From contig CAZMVU010000086.1 in assembly GCA_964569295.1 (NCBI GenBank), forward strand, positions 1-18,452: 18,452 nucleotides of DNA, given 5' to 3'. The notes under the pieces were generated by a model, which had not been told where the DNA came from, did not search any database, and worked only from the letters and a program-made list of their open reading frames with translations. The translations under genes and the position numbers were made by a program. Source of the stretch: CAZMVU01 sp964569295 (GTDB taxonomy: Bacteria; Hydrogenedentota; Hydrogenedentia; Hydrogenedentales; JAGMZX01). Shown here piece by piece: positions 6,628 to 14,000 of this stretch (the stretch's first letter is position 1; each line of letters opens with the position of its first letter).

Positions 6628-9600
6628 ATGAACACGCGAATCCAGAAGTGTGGTGCGCTGGTGCTGGTGCTGTTTTGCGTAGCGCCGGCGTCCGCCCAGC
6701 ACGATACCCTTGACACGCTGCTCGACCGCGGTTTCGTGGCGCATTGGTTGGTGTGCGGGCCGTTTGCCCCGGGTTTGGAGGGCGGCATCGGCGGTGCGCT
6801 CGAACGCGGCGCCGCCCCACTTGCCGACAAGGACCACATGGCGCCCATCGGCGGCATCGAGCGTACGCGGCCGCGGCATCTGCTGACCGTTTCCACCGGC
6901 GATGACAAGGCCATTTGGCAGCGTGCCGGCGCCAAAACGCCCTCGCTCGACTTATCGCCCTTTTTTCCCGACGACCCAGAAGGGGTGGCCTATGCCGCGT
7001 TCTACGCACAGGCCGCACAGGAACAGCAGGCGTATGTGAACATCCACTCCACGCTTGGTGTGCGGGTGTGGATGAACGGCGTACACCTGCGCGATGTGTC
7101 CGGCGGGCCATTGGCCGCGAAAGGGGCCGCCCGGTTCATTGTGCGTTTCGAGCGGGGCACGAATCTCATGGTTATCGAGGCGCCCGGGGCTGCATTCGAG
7201 ACGATTGCCGCAGCCGCCGGTGTCACGCTCGAGGAACTGCGCCGTGACATACTGCGCAACCGCACGCTGCTCGAAGGTGCCAGCGGTTTCGAGATCGCGC
7301 TCACCCTTGACCCCGTGAGCACGATGGACCGTATCGCTTATGTGCCGCGGCTGCGTCATGCCGGCACCTTCAGCGGCACAGCGTCTAACCTGCTGCAAGA
7401 CGCAACGCTTACGTTGTTCAATCCGACGGGGCTGCCCTCGCCGCCCATTGAAATCGAAGCGCGGGTGAACGGCAATCCCGACGCTGTTGCCATCGAGGCG
7501 CCGCCGGTAGCGCCCAACGGTGAGCGGCGCGTGCGTGTGCCCGTGGCGGCCGGTAAACGTGCCGCCGGGTCGACCGTGCCGGTCAATGTAAGCCTCGACG
7601 CAGACGGCGACACCGCCTCGTTTACGACAAACTTTCCTGTGCGCGAGCCCGAGGCCCAAGGACGCACCTATGTCATATCACGGGTACGCCTGCGGGAGGA
7701 GATGGCCCAGGCGCAGGCAACCAAGGCGGCGTTGCGCGCGGCACGGCGCCATATAAGCCTGCTCCGGCAGGAGCCGTCGTACGGCTTCAACCTGGGCTAC
7801 GCCGCGGCATGGCAACCGGTTCTCGCTTACTACGCCGATGTTGCGGCGGAGCTTCGGCAGGCCGCCGGAAGCGGGCGTGTGGATGCGTGGGCCGGGTTCG
7901 GGCCGCTGGACGAGCGTATCGTGACGGGGGAACTGCTCGTGCAAAACCTCGCCTACGGCATGCGCGCCGCACAGACCGTGCTGGGTGCGGCGGCGCCTGT
8001 CTTTCTCGCATGGGATGCGCCCGCGTTGGCGCCGCAAACGCCGCAGTTGCTGTCAGCGGCCGAGGCGGGCGGCATGCTTAGCAATCTGCAGTACGGCGGG
8101 CTGCATCCGCTGGCGTATCACCTTGCCTTGGACGGACGCCGCGTGCCCCACCGCCGCAAAGCCTCCGGCGCAGCGCCGGTGGATGTGGCGGATCTCCGCG
8201 ACATGGCCGCGGTACAGCGGCGTGAGCTGGATGCGATGGACATTCCGGTGGATGTGTTGCTGCCGGTCGATGGTGCGGGCACGCCCGCGCCCTTCTATGC
8301 GGAGGCCGCGGAGACTTTGGGCGAGGCGTATCCCTCCGTGCGTTTTCGGGGCGGCGGCGGCCGTATGTTCTTCGAGGAATTGGATGTGTTGCCAGACACG
8401 GTTACCGGCGGTGTGCATGTCACGGCGCGGTGTCTGACGGCACGCGCGCCCGGCGATTTGCTGGTACGCCCGAACGTGGCGGTGGCCCGCAGCGTGCTCG
8501 AACACCGCACTCTGGCCGCCGAGCGAGCTGCCGCCTTTGCCGCATTGCTCGGCGCACAGTATCCGGGCGAAGCGCTCGACCTTGCGTGGCGGCAATTGTT
8601 GTACTGGAGCGCACAGGGGCGCACGGGGGCCGCGTTGCAGGGCGACCGGCTGGTGGATGCACTGGCGGCGTACCACGAAATTGCGGCCGTGGGCGAGGGC
8701 GTGTACACGAATGCCCTGGATTATATCGCCGCTATGGCGGACACACTCGAGGAAGCGCCGGCGGACTTGGATGGGGTGCGGCCGTTGCTCATATTCAATC
8801 CGACAGCGCACAAACGCGACGACGTGGTTGCGGCGCGCCTCACCTATGACACGGCACACAACTGGCACATCGTGAGTGATACGGGAACGCCTGTGCCGCA
8901 TGTGACCAGCGATCACCGGGATATGGGCAACCGCCGCATGAGCGCCCGTTTCCGGTTTGTGGCGCAGTCGGTGCCGGGTTTCGGCTATCGCACCTATTAT
9001 CTCGTGCCGGGCGGCCGCGTGCAGACGCCCTCGCGCCGGCCAGATGCCCAGATCGAAACCAGCCGGTTCCTCGTTGTCGCGGACCCGTCGACCGGCGCCA
9101 TCAAGAGCTTGGTCGACAAGGCATCGGGCGTGGATCATGCGCACAACCTGCTCAACCATTTCGTGCTGCTCGAGCAAGACCCCGCCCGCCTCGACGGCGG
9201 CCGGGAGCTGTGGACTACGGGCGATATTGCCTATGCCGACCGCGTGCCCGCGGAAATAGAGGCGGTTGTGACGGAAGGTGTGCAAGAGCTAACCATTACG
9301 GCTGCATTTGGCGGCGGTTCTTTGACACGGCGCATCAGCCTGTACGAACACATAGACCGCGTTGATTTCGAGACCACGCTCGAGGATGTCCCGCTTGACA
9401 ACAAACTCCTGGCGGTCACCTTCAAGCCGAACGAGGCGGGAAGGGTTCCGGTGTATGGTGAACGCTTTGGCGCCCTTGCAGGGCGGCGCAGTGCACACGT
9501 GCTGCAATTTCGCACGGACGGCATGGACAATCCGTCGGGAACCGGGCTGCAACCGGCGCTGCGTTGGTTTGCCGCTACCCCGAACGACCACATCCAGATA

Positions 9601-11361
9601 GGGACGGAACAGGCACTGCCATTGGCTCCGGCGATGATCGTGCATGGTAACGAACCGGCCTTGAAAAACGCCGCGCGAATCGTGCTCGAAGCATTTGCAC
9701 AGCGTGGTATTCCAGCGGATACCTGCGCGGACACCCCGCCCGATCTGGACTTTATCCATACGGATGCCACCCGTTTCCTGAACGAAAATGACGCCCTTGC
9801 GCATGGCGCCGGTATGCGTGTGCTCGTAGGTGGGGCGGGGGAGAACGCCGTGAGTACACGGCTGATGGAAGGACTGCCGGAAACCCAGCGCGAAGCCGTC
9901 TTGGAGCGGTTCAAGCAGGCTGCCGCGGTTCTCCTGTACGATGAGGACGTGCCCGACGGTTATCCGCCGCTGCTTACGCTTATTCTCGGCGGTTCGTCGG
10001 TGGAGCAGGCGGCGGAGGCGGCCCGCCGCTTTGGGGAATCGATCCGCGGCCGGGGCGTGTATAACCTGCCGCCGGACGCGTACTTGAGTGAGACGCCGGC
10101 ACCGGTGCGCGCTGACACGGGATGCGCATTGTTCTTTCGCGGCGTAAAGCCGTGCAGCATGGAGGCGGACGGCACGCTGGTGCTTGCATGGGCGCATGGC
10201 GCGGGCTCGGGGCAAGACACCGTGGGCAAGCAAAAGGATCGCCATGTACTCCGCTATGCTTTGGCGCCCTTCGACGGGGACTGGCGTAGAGCGGGCATCC
10301 CGGCGCGTGCGCAGTCTTACAACATGCCGTTGCGCGTTGCCGAAACCGATCTGCACAGCGGGCGGCGGCCAGCGGTGGACGGTATGCTCGAGGTGAGCGA
10401 CCCGCGCTTTGTGGTAACGGGCATGCGGCCCGGGGGCTACCCGGAGGCGGCGCTGCAACCGTATGGCGGGGATCCGCGCGATGGTGTCGTTGTGCGCGGT
10501 TATGCGGCGTCCGGGACGCCATGGTCGGGGAACTTCCGCTTTTTCGTGCCCCTGCGCACGGCGCACACGGCCACGCTCTTTGGTGAGTCTCGCGATGTGC
10601 TCGAGGTGTTAAACACACGTTACGTGCGCGAGACAGCGCCATTCCACATTGATACGGTACGGCTCTTGCCGAGCACGCACTTCGCGCACGGAGAATCGCA
10701 GAATCTCACGCCGCCGGATCTCGAAGCAGCCTCGGTAAACAGCGCCTATTGGGAGGGGAACCCGGGCGCGGCGCCCATCGGCGCGCGGACATTCAGCTTG
10801 CTTACACGGGGCGAGCTCGACGCGGAAAATGACCGGATTGAGGTGGTCGTGGGCAATCACAGCGCCGATGTCGGCGTCGAGGGGGTGGTGTACACCATCG
10901 TACCGGAAGGGTGGAGCGCGTCGCCCGCACAGTTCTACTACGAGCTGGCCCCTGGGGAGGCGCACGTCGAAGAAGTCGTGGTACTGCGCGGCGGTCAGCG
11001 CGCGGGGGATGGCGGGCTGGTGGCATGGACAAAACAGGGTGCGCGCACTTACCGTGCGGCCGTACCTGAAGCCGGCGCCGGCTACACACTCGATTTGTCA
11101 CGCAGCGAAAACCAGTTGCGCGTGCAGATAACGAACACGGGCGGCATTCCGCTGGAAGGTATCGCCGAAGTGGTTACGCTGCCGCGTTGGTGGCGTGCAT
11201 ATAACGCCGAAGCGCCGCTCACGGCCGCGCCGCGCCGCCACTCCGTGCGCACGTCGCCTTTCGACACCCAGAATATCGCTTTTCGCCTGCCGCCGGAAGC
11301 CGCCGGCGCTGTGGTGAAGGTGCATGCCAACGGCCACACCCGGTATGATCCAGTGCCCTGA
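6628..11361 (+). CDS. Large secreted GH38 alpha-mannosidase homologue with degenerate active site
   Basis: This protein has 1577 residues, with a signal peptide of about 24 residues (MNTRIQKCGALVLVLFCVAP, then ASAQ). An N-terminal domain with HWLVCGPFAPG and a PA14/galactose-binding-like part (VRVWMNGVHLRD) follows. From about 345 to 690 it follows the GH38 catalytic domain: GELLVQNLAYGMRAAQTVLG (434-453), WDAPALAPQTPQLL with Asp463, and AWRQLLYWSAQGRTG (653-667). From about 720 it has the GH38 beta domains (LLIFNPTAHKRDD, GFGYRTYYLVPGG, HVLRYALAPFDGDWRRAG). The zinc motif expected at 347-359 (H-x-H-x-D-x-x-W) reads TYVISRVRLREEM, and the later H-D pair (N-x-F-H-D) reads WSAQGRT, so the metal site looks lost. 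Residues about 1000-1140 seem inserted; about 1400-1577 is an Ig/NEW3-like tail. It is probably a non-catalytic glycan-binding or structural protein. ATG 6628 is chosen for the signal peptide; the upstream GTG 6574 is rejected. Confidence 0.85.
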   Translation: MNTRIQKCGALVLVLFCVAPASAQHDTLDTLLDRGFVAHWLVCGPFAPGLEGGIGGALERGAAPLADKDHMAPIGGIERTRPRHLLTVSTGDDKAIWQRAGAKTPSLDLSPFFPDDPEGVAYAAFYAQAAQEQQAYVNIHSTLGVRVWMNGVHLRDVSGGPLAAKGAARFIVRFERGTNLMVIEAPGAAFETIAAAAGVTLEELRRDILRNRTLLEGASGFEIALTLDPVSTMDRIAYVPRLRHAGTFSGTASNLLQDATLTLFNPTGLPSPPIEIEARVNGNPDAVAIEAPPVAPNGERRVRVPVAAGKRAAGSTVPVNVSLDADGDTASFTTNFPVREPEAQGRTYVISRVRLREEMAQAQATKAALRAARRHISLLRQEPSYGFNLGYAAAWQPVLAYYADVAAELRQAAGSGRVDAWAGFGPLDERIVTGELLVQNLAYGMRAAQTVLGAAAPVFLAWDAPALAPQTPQLLSAAEAGGMLSNLQYGGLHPLAYHLALDGRRVPHRRKASGAAPVDVADLRDMAAVQRRELDAMDIPVDVLLPVDGAGTPAPFYAEAAETLGEAYPSVRFRGGGGRMFFEELDVLPDTVTGGVHVTARCLTARAPGDLLVRPNVAVARSVLEHRTLAAERAAAFAALLGAQYPGEALDLAWRQLLYWSAQGRTGAALQGDRLVDALAAYHEIAAVGEGVYTNALDYIAAMADTLEEAPADLDGVRPLLIFNPTAHKRDDVVAARLTYDTAHNWHIVSDTGTPVPHVTSDHRDMGNRRMSARFRFVAQSVPGFGYRTYYLVPGGRVQTPSRRPDAQIETSRFLVVADPSTGAIKSLVDKASGVDHAHNLLNHFVLLEQDPARLDGGRELWTTGDIAYADRVPAEIEAVVTEGVQELTITAAFGGGSLTRRISLYEHIDRVDFETTLEDVPLDNKLLAVTFKPNEAGRVPVYGERFGALAGRRSAHVLQFRTDGMDNPSGTGLQPALRWFAATPNDHIQIGTEQALPLAPAMIVHGNEPALKNAARIVLEAFAQRGIPADTCADTPPDLDFIHTDATRFLNENDALAHGAGMRVLVGGAGENAVSTRLMEGLPETQREAVLERFKQAAAVLLYDEDVPDGYPPLLTLILGGSSVEQAAEAARRFGESIRGRGVYNLPPDAYLSETPAPVRADTGCALFFRGVKPCSMEADGTLVLAWAHGAGSGQDTVGKQKDRHVLRYALAPFDGDWRRAGIPARAQSYNMPLRVAETDLHSGRRPAVDGMLEVSDPRFVVTGMRPGGYPEAALQPYGGDPRDGVVVRGYAASGTPWSGNFRFFVPLRTAHTATLFGESRDVLEVLNTRYVRETAPFHIDTVRLLPSTHFAHGESQNLTPPDLEAASVNSAYWEGNPGAAPIGARTFSLLTRGELDAENDRIEVVVGNHSADVGVEGVVYTIVPEGWSASPAQFYYELAPGEAHVEEVVVLRGGQRAGDGGLVAWTKQGARTYRAAVPEAGAGYTLDLSRSENQLRVQITNTGGIPLEGIAEVVTLPRWWRAYNAEAPLTAAPRRHSVRTSPFDTQNIAFRLPPEAAGAVVKVHANGHTRYDPVP

Positions 11362-11368
11362 TCCAGTG

Positions 11369-11962
11369 CTACGCGAAGGGACCCTCCCAGGCAATCTTCT
11401 GCACGGGCTTGCGGCCGGACGGGGTTTCCTGGGCGCGCAACGCTTCGGGCAGGTTGGCCGGCAAGCCGGGCCGGCCGAGGGCAATCATTGCCTCAATATC
11501 GTAGTCGTCTGGCACGCGCAATTCGGCGCGCGCCTTGTCCCGGTCGAACCCGCCCATCCCATGCACGACGAGGCCCATGGCGGCGCCTTGCAGTGCGAGG
11601 TTTTCGAAGGCGGCACCGGCGTCGAAGCTATGAACCTGGTTCGGCTTGCCGTTGCTATCGAAAACCCGGTGCGACAAAATAACGGCCAAAGCAGCCGCGT
11701 TCGTGCACCACTGCTGGTTTGCCTCGACCAGAAGCCCAAAGAACGTGTCCCAATGTGCCGCATCGCGCGGGGCGTATAGAAAACGCCACTCCTGTTCGTT
11801 GTAGGTCGAGGGCGCCCAGCGCGCCGCCTCGAACAGTGTCATGAGTTCTTCGTGACTGAGCGGCTCACCGGACATGGCGCGAGGCGACCATCGGTCGATG
11901 AAAAGCGGCTCAATGGCATGATCGGGCGTGCGGAAATCACGGGGATTGGGGAGGGTGTCCAT
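11369..11962 (-). CDS. Nitroreductase family protein (FMN-dependent)
   Basis: The 197-residue protein has the family N-terminal FMN-binding motif DRWSPRAMSGEPLS, then AARWAPSTYNEQEWRFLYA. The later part GLVVHGMGGFDRDKARAELRVP...IALGRPG is typical of the nitroreductase subgroup that includes putative NAD(P)H-dependent oxidoreductases. Length is normal for the family. It is cytosolic, has no signal peptide, and its substrate is unknown. AAGGAG on the minus strand lies 7 bases before the ATG, and TATAAC (complement of 11983-11988) could be the -10 box. It ends 7 bases from the stop of the convergent GH38-like gene. An 11-base direct repeat TGATCCAGTGC (11347-11357, 11359-11369) sits at that junction. 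Confidence 0.92.
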   Translation of the reverse strand: MDTLPNPRDFRTPDHAIEPLFIDRWSPRAMSGEPLSHEELMTLFEAARWAPSTYNEQEWRFLYAPRDAAHWDTFFGLLVEANQQWCTNAAALAVILSHRVFDSNGKPNQVHSFDAGAAFENLALQGAAMGLVVHGMGGFDRDKARAELRVPDDYDIEAMIALGRPGLPANLPEALRAQETPSGRKPVQKIAWEGPFA

Positions 11963-12048
11963 GGTAAACTCCTTTTTCCACCGTTATACGTCATTTTCCC
12001 ATGAAAAAACACGGTACCCCCGGTGTAGTCACGCAGGGGCAGCGCAGA

Positions 12049-12732
12049 ATGCGGCGCTCCATATGTACGTGCACCGCTTATGTCTGGGCTTGTAGCCCGG
12101 TGGCTTTGCGTATGAGTGAGAAGAAGACCATAGTGGACCGAATCGCCATGCACGGTCCGGCTGTACGGGCGCGTTTGAGCCCGTTTTTTGCCCGAGCGGG
12201 GGTTGCCTATCCGCCGGCCGAGGCGGTGCTCGTAGGAATAAAGGCTTCGCGTATGCTCGACGTGTGGGCCCGGGAACGGAAGGGGGCACCCTTTCGCTTC
12301 ATACGGCGCTACCCCATACGCGGCGCCAGCGGCGCGCTCGGGCCCAAGTTGCGCGAGGGGGACCGGCAAGTGCCCGAGGGGGTCTACCAGGTCATCGGGC
12401 TCAACCCGAACAGCCGGTTCCATCTGTCGCTCCGGCTGAACTACCCCAACGACTTTGACTGGGCCATGGCCCGGCGAGACGGTCGGATGGAACCGGGCAG
12501 CGACATCTTTATCCATGGCAAGCACGACTCTGTCGGCTGTCTCGCTATGGGCGATGTGGCGGCGGAAGACCTCTTTGTTTTGGCGGCGGCGACTAAACCA
12601 GCGAACGTGCGCGTTATCCTGACACCGGTCGATTTCCGGGTCCACGCCTTGCCTGCCGACGCTGCACCAGGTCCACCGTGGGCCGATCTACTCTACGACA
12701 AAGTGTGTGCAGAACTGGCGGCATTGGGCTGA
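12049..12732 (+). CDS. YafK/LdtF-like L,D-transpeptidase family protein
   Basis: This protein has 227 residues from ATG 12049. The body reads GALGPKLREGDRQVPEGVY, LNPNSRFHLSLRLNYPND and FIHGKHDSVGCLAMGD. That is the YafK (DpaA/LdtF) pattern, with catalytic-type His156, Ser161 and Cys164. In Escherichia coli this family acts on the link between Braun lipoprotein and peptidoglycan; the role here is inferred. The start is uncertain. ATG 12001 would lie in the promoter region of the divergent nitroreductase. ATG 12049 has AGGGG nine bases upstream and gives a basic then moderately hydrophobic N-terminus (MRRSICTCTAYVWACSPVAL) that could serve as a weak export signal. ATG 12112 would remove any such signal. 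Confidence 0.85.
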   Translation: MRRSICTCTAYVWACSPVALRMSEKKTIVDRIAMHGPAVRARLSPFFARAGVAYPPAEAVLVGIKASRMLDVWARERKGAPFRFIRRYPIRGASGALGPKLREGDRQVPEGVYQVIGLNPNSRFHLSLRLNYPNDFDWAMARRDGRMEPGSDIFIHGKHDSVGCLAMGDVAAEDLFVLAAATKPANVRVILTPVDFRVHALPADAAPGPPWADLLYDKVCAELAALG

Positions 12733-12744
12733 AAGAGCAGAAAC

Positions 12745-12836
12745 GGCATGGCTCTCGCGGCCGCACGCGGGTATTCGCTATCACGGAGCAGATTGGCGAA
12801 ATGAGTGCGACCCATTACACCATACGGATAAACAAG
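12745..12836 (+). repeat. Dispersed repeat, partial copy B1 (3' half)
   Basis: GCATGGCTCTCGCGGCCGCA, GGTATTCGCTATCAC, CAGATTGGCG and CCATACGG match copy C (reverse complement) and copy A (about 185-270) in order. It starts 12 bases after the stop of the YafK-like gene. Confidence 0.65.
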
Positions 12837-12950
12837 AGCGTGAGTAGTAATTACACAAGAGGGCATGTAAGCCGCTTTTGGGCTTTGCGCCCACAAGCCA
12901 AGGAAAACGGCGACAGAACAAAGCGAGTCGGCTGCGCCGCTCAGCTATTA

Positions 12951-13001
12951 CGAGCGCATGCACTTCAGTCCATGCCCGCAAAAACGGTGGCAAGCCACCC
13001 C
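12951..13001 (+). repeat. Dispersed repeat, partial copy B2 (5' half)
   Basis: GCACTTCAGTCCATGC and CGGTGGCAAGCCACC match copies A (about 114-165) and C. The palindrome GGTGGC-AA-GCCACC is at 12986-12999. The 5' half lies downstream of the 3' half (copy B1), so these are two separate truncated copies or a rearranged one. Confidence 0.6.
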
Positions 13002-13080
13002 ACGCCCTAAGGGCGCACCTACATTAGCTGTCACAACGCTCAGAAAAACGTCGCGCGCCTGAAAAGCGTACCTGGCTCAG

Positions 13081-13147
13081 CCCAGGCCGCAGGCCTGGGT
13101 AAAGACCCCAAATTCGGTGTAGACCTGCACGGTCGTGCAGGACACCG
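13081..13147. repeat. Pair of strong hairpins
   Basis: CCCAGGCC-GCA-GGCCTGGG (13081-13099) is a perfect 8-bp stem with a 3-base loop. Sixteen bases later CGGTGT-AGA-CCTGCAC-GGTC-GTGCAGG-ACACCG (13115-13147) forms 13 base pairs with a 3-base bulge. Neither is followed by a T run, so simple intrinsic termination is unlikely. Confidence 0.6.
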
Positions 13148-13221
13148 TGATAGACTTGTAAAGCATATAATGCACTAACGGGGGTTCTGCCCATAGCGCA
13201 AGCATGGGGAGGCCTGTCCCG

Positions 13222-13256
13222 TGGTTAGTGATTGGTGGTTCGGGGTTAATGGTTCA
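13222..13256. repeat. Degenerate heptamer tandem repeat (TGGTTNG)
   Basis: Five consecutive 7-base units read TGGTTAG, TGATTGG, TGGTTCG, GGGTTAA, TGGTTCA. Two further units (TGGTTGG, TGGTTCG) occur at 1935-1948. This resembles the short tandem heptamers scattered through intergenic DNA of some bacteria. Confidence 0.55.
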
Positions 13257-13316
13257 GGGAGACTTGGGATTAGCAAAGGTGCCCGGGGTGGAATTCGGGC
13301 GCTACCTGTTTCCTTT

Positions 13317-13498
13317 GCGCCGAAGGCGCGGGTCCATAGCAGCCCGGGCCAACGGCCCAAGTTTTGCATGCGCCCTATTTAAGCGCTGAAGGCGCGTATT
13401 ATGAAAACTTATATCCCGGGCTTTAAGCCCTCTTGCGTGCGGGGGCGCCGTGTGTCATGAGCCTGCGGTTCGGCTGGTATAGTTCGGGCCGTCGGCCC
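13317..13498. repeat. Array of regularly spaced 13-nt hairpins
   Basis: Five hairpins, each with a 5-bp stem and 3-base loop, lie at 13317-13329 (GCGCC-GAA-GGCGC), 13346-13358 (GGGCC-AAC-GGCCC), 13383-13395 (GCGCT-GAA-GGCGC), 13418-13430 (GGGCT-TTA-AGCCC) and 13486-13498 (GGGCC-GTC-GGCCC). A degenerate sixth (GAGCC...CGGCT) sits near 13460-13475. GCGC-type and GGGC-type hairpins alternate, so the real unit is about 66-78 bp, repeated two and a half times. Confidence 0.6.
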
Positions 13499-13749
13499 TA
13501 AAGAAACGGCGGGTTCTCGTCTACAGGGAGGGCGAGCGTCCCCGCGAGCCGAGAAGAGTGCATCCCAGGGCGGACAAGCGTAGCTGCGAGCCGAATATTC
13601 TTGTTCTTTAATGCACAAGCTGGCGTGTAAGGCACTAGCGAATGGCCTTGTTCTTCTTCATCTTGCCGGCGTTTTCGGCACTAACATGCTGTTATCCAAG
13701 AACTGTGCAGTTTTTCGTGCATTTGCGTAAGTGGCGCTCCCGCGACAGC

Positions 13750-13785
13750 GTGTGAATGGTTAGCGCCCGTGCGAATGTTAGCGCC
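13750..13785. repeat. Short tandem direct repeat
   Basis: GTGTGAATGGTTAGCGCC (13750-13767) is followed after one base by GTGCGAATGTTAGCGCC (13769-13785). The two differ by one substitution and one indel. They lie about 130 bases upstream of the HTH gene promoter and could be either a simple duplication or a pair of binding sites. Confidence 0.5.
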
Positions 13786-13912
13786 GTCCATCAAAGAGAT
13801 TTGGAATCGGCGCGGCAGTGATTGGGGCCCGCTTTACCCGCGCGGAGCCGGTGGAAATGAGAGTGAATGTGCTTGTGGTGCGTATGCGGCTCTAAGGTAG
13901 TATGAATGTGTT

Positions 13913-13947
13913 TTGACACAATGGATATAAGAATGCAATAATTGACA
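13913..13947 (+). promoter_or_regulatory. Promoter region of the HTH gene
   Basis: TTGACA at 13913-13918 is a perfect -35 box. AATAAT at 13937-13942 is 18 bases further on, preceded by TG at 13934-13935, giving an extended -10 arrangement. A second perfect TTGACA overlaps at 13942-13947 but has no good -10 partner. The region is distinctly AT-rich. Confidence 0.5.
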
Positions 13948-13954
13948 GAGTAAC

Positions 13955-13968
13955 TCGCAAAAATGCGA
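13955..13968. promoter_or_regulatory. Palindrome between promoter and start of the HTH gene
   Basis: TCGCA-AAAA-TGCGA is a perfect 5-bp inverted repeat with an A4 centre. It sits just downstream of the predicted transcription start and before the Shine-Dalgarno. This is a natural place for an autoregulatory operator of the encoded DNA-binding protein. Confidence 0.35.
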
Positions 13969-14000
13969 AGAAACGTGGTTTAGTGTAAGGAGAACAAATC

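Larger units (their letters stand above)
12733..14000. other. 1.27-kb intergenic region packed with repeats and hairpins
   Basis: No intact gene is seen. In order it holds two truncated copies of the dispersed repeat (12745-12836, 12951-13001), two strong hairpins (13081-13099, 13115-13147), a degenerate heptamer tract (13222-13256) and a regularly spaced hairpin array (13317-13498). After these come a GC-rich REP-like stretch (about 13515-13580) and a 17-18 bp tandem duplication (13750-13785). The promoter of the HTH gene lies at its right end. On the minus strand 13635-13691 reads QHVSAENAGKMKKNKAIR then stop, which might be the last codons of a lost gene, but it is too short to judge. Confidence 0.65.

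Noticed and set aside
8053..10566. Minus-strand open frames (8053-9285, 9289-10566) inside the GH38-like gene
   Set aside because: They are rich in His/Arg/Pro, as expected of antisense frames, without motifs or start signals. The plus strand shows continuous GH38 homology.
13317..13498. Possible CRISPR array
   Set aside because: Repeat units differ in sequence, are only 13 nt, and have no uniform spacers or cas genes nearby.
13635..13691. Short minus-strand reading QHVSAENAGKMKKNKAIR followed by a stop
   Set aside because: It looks like a possible protein tail, but with 18 codons directly preceded by a stop there is too little to call a gene remnant.
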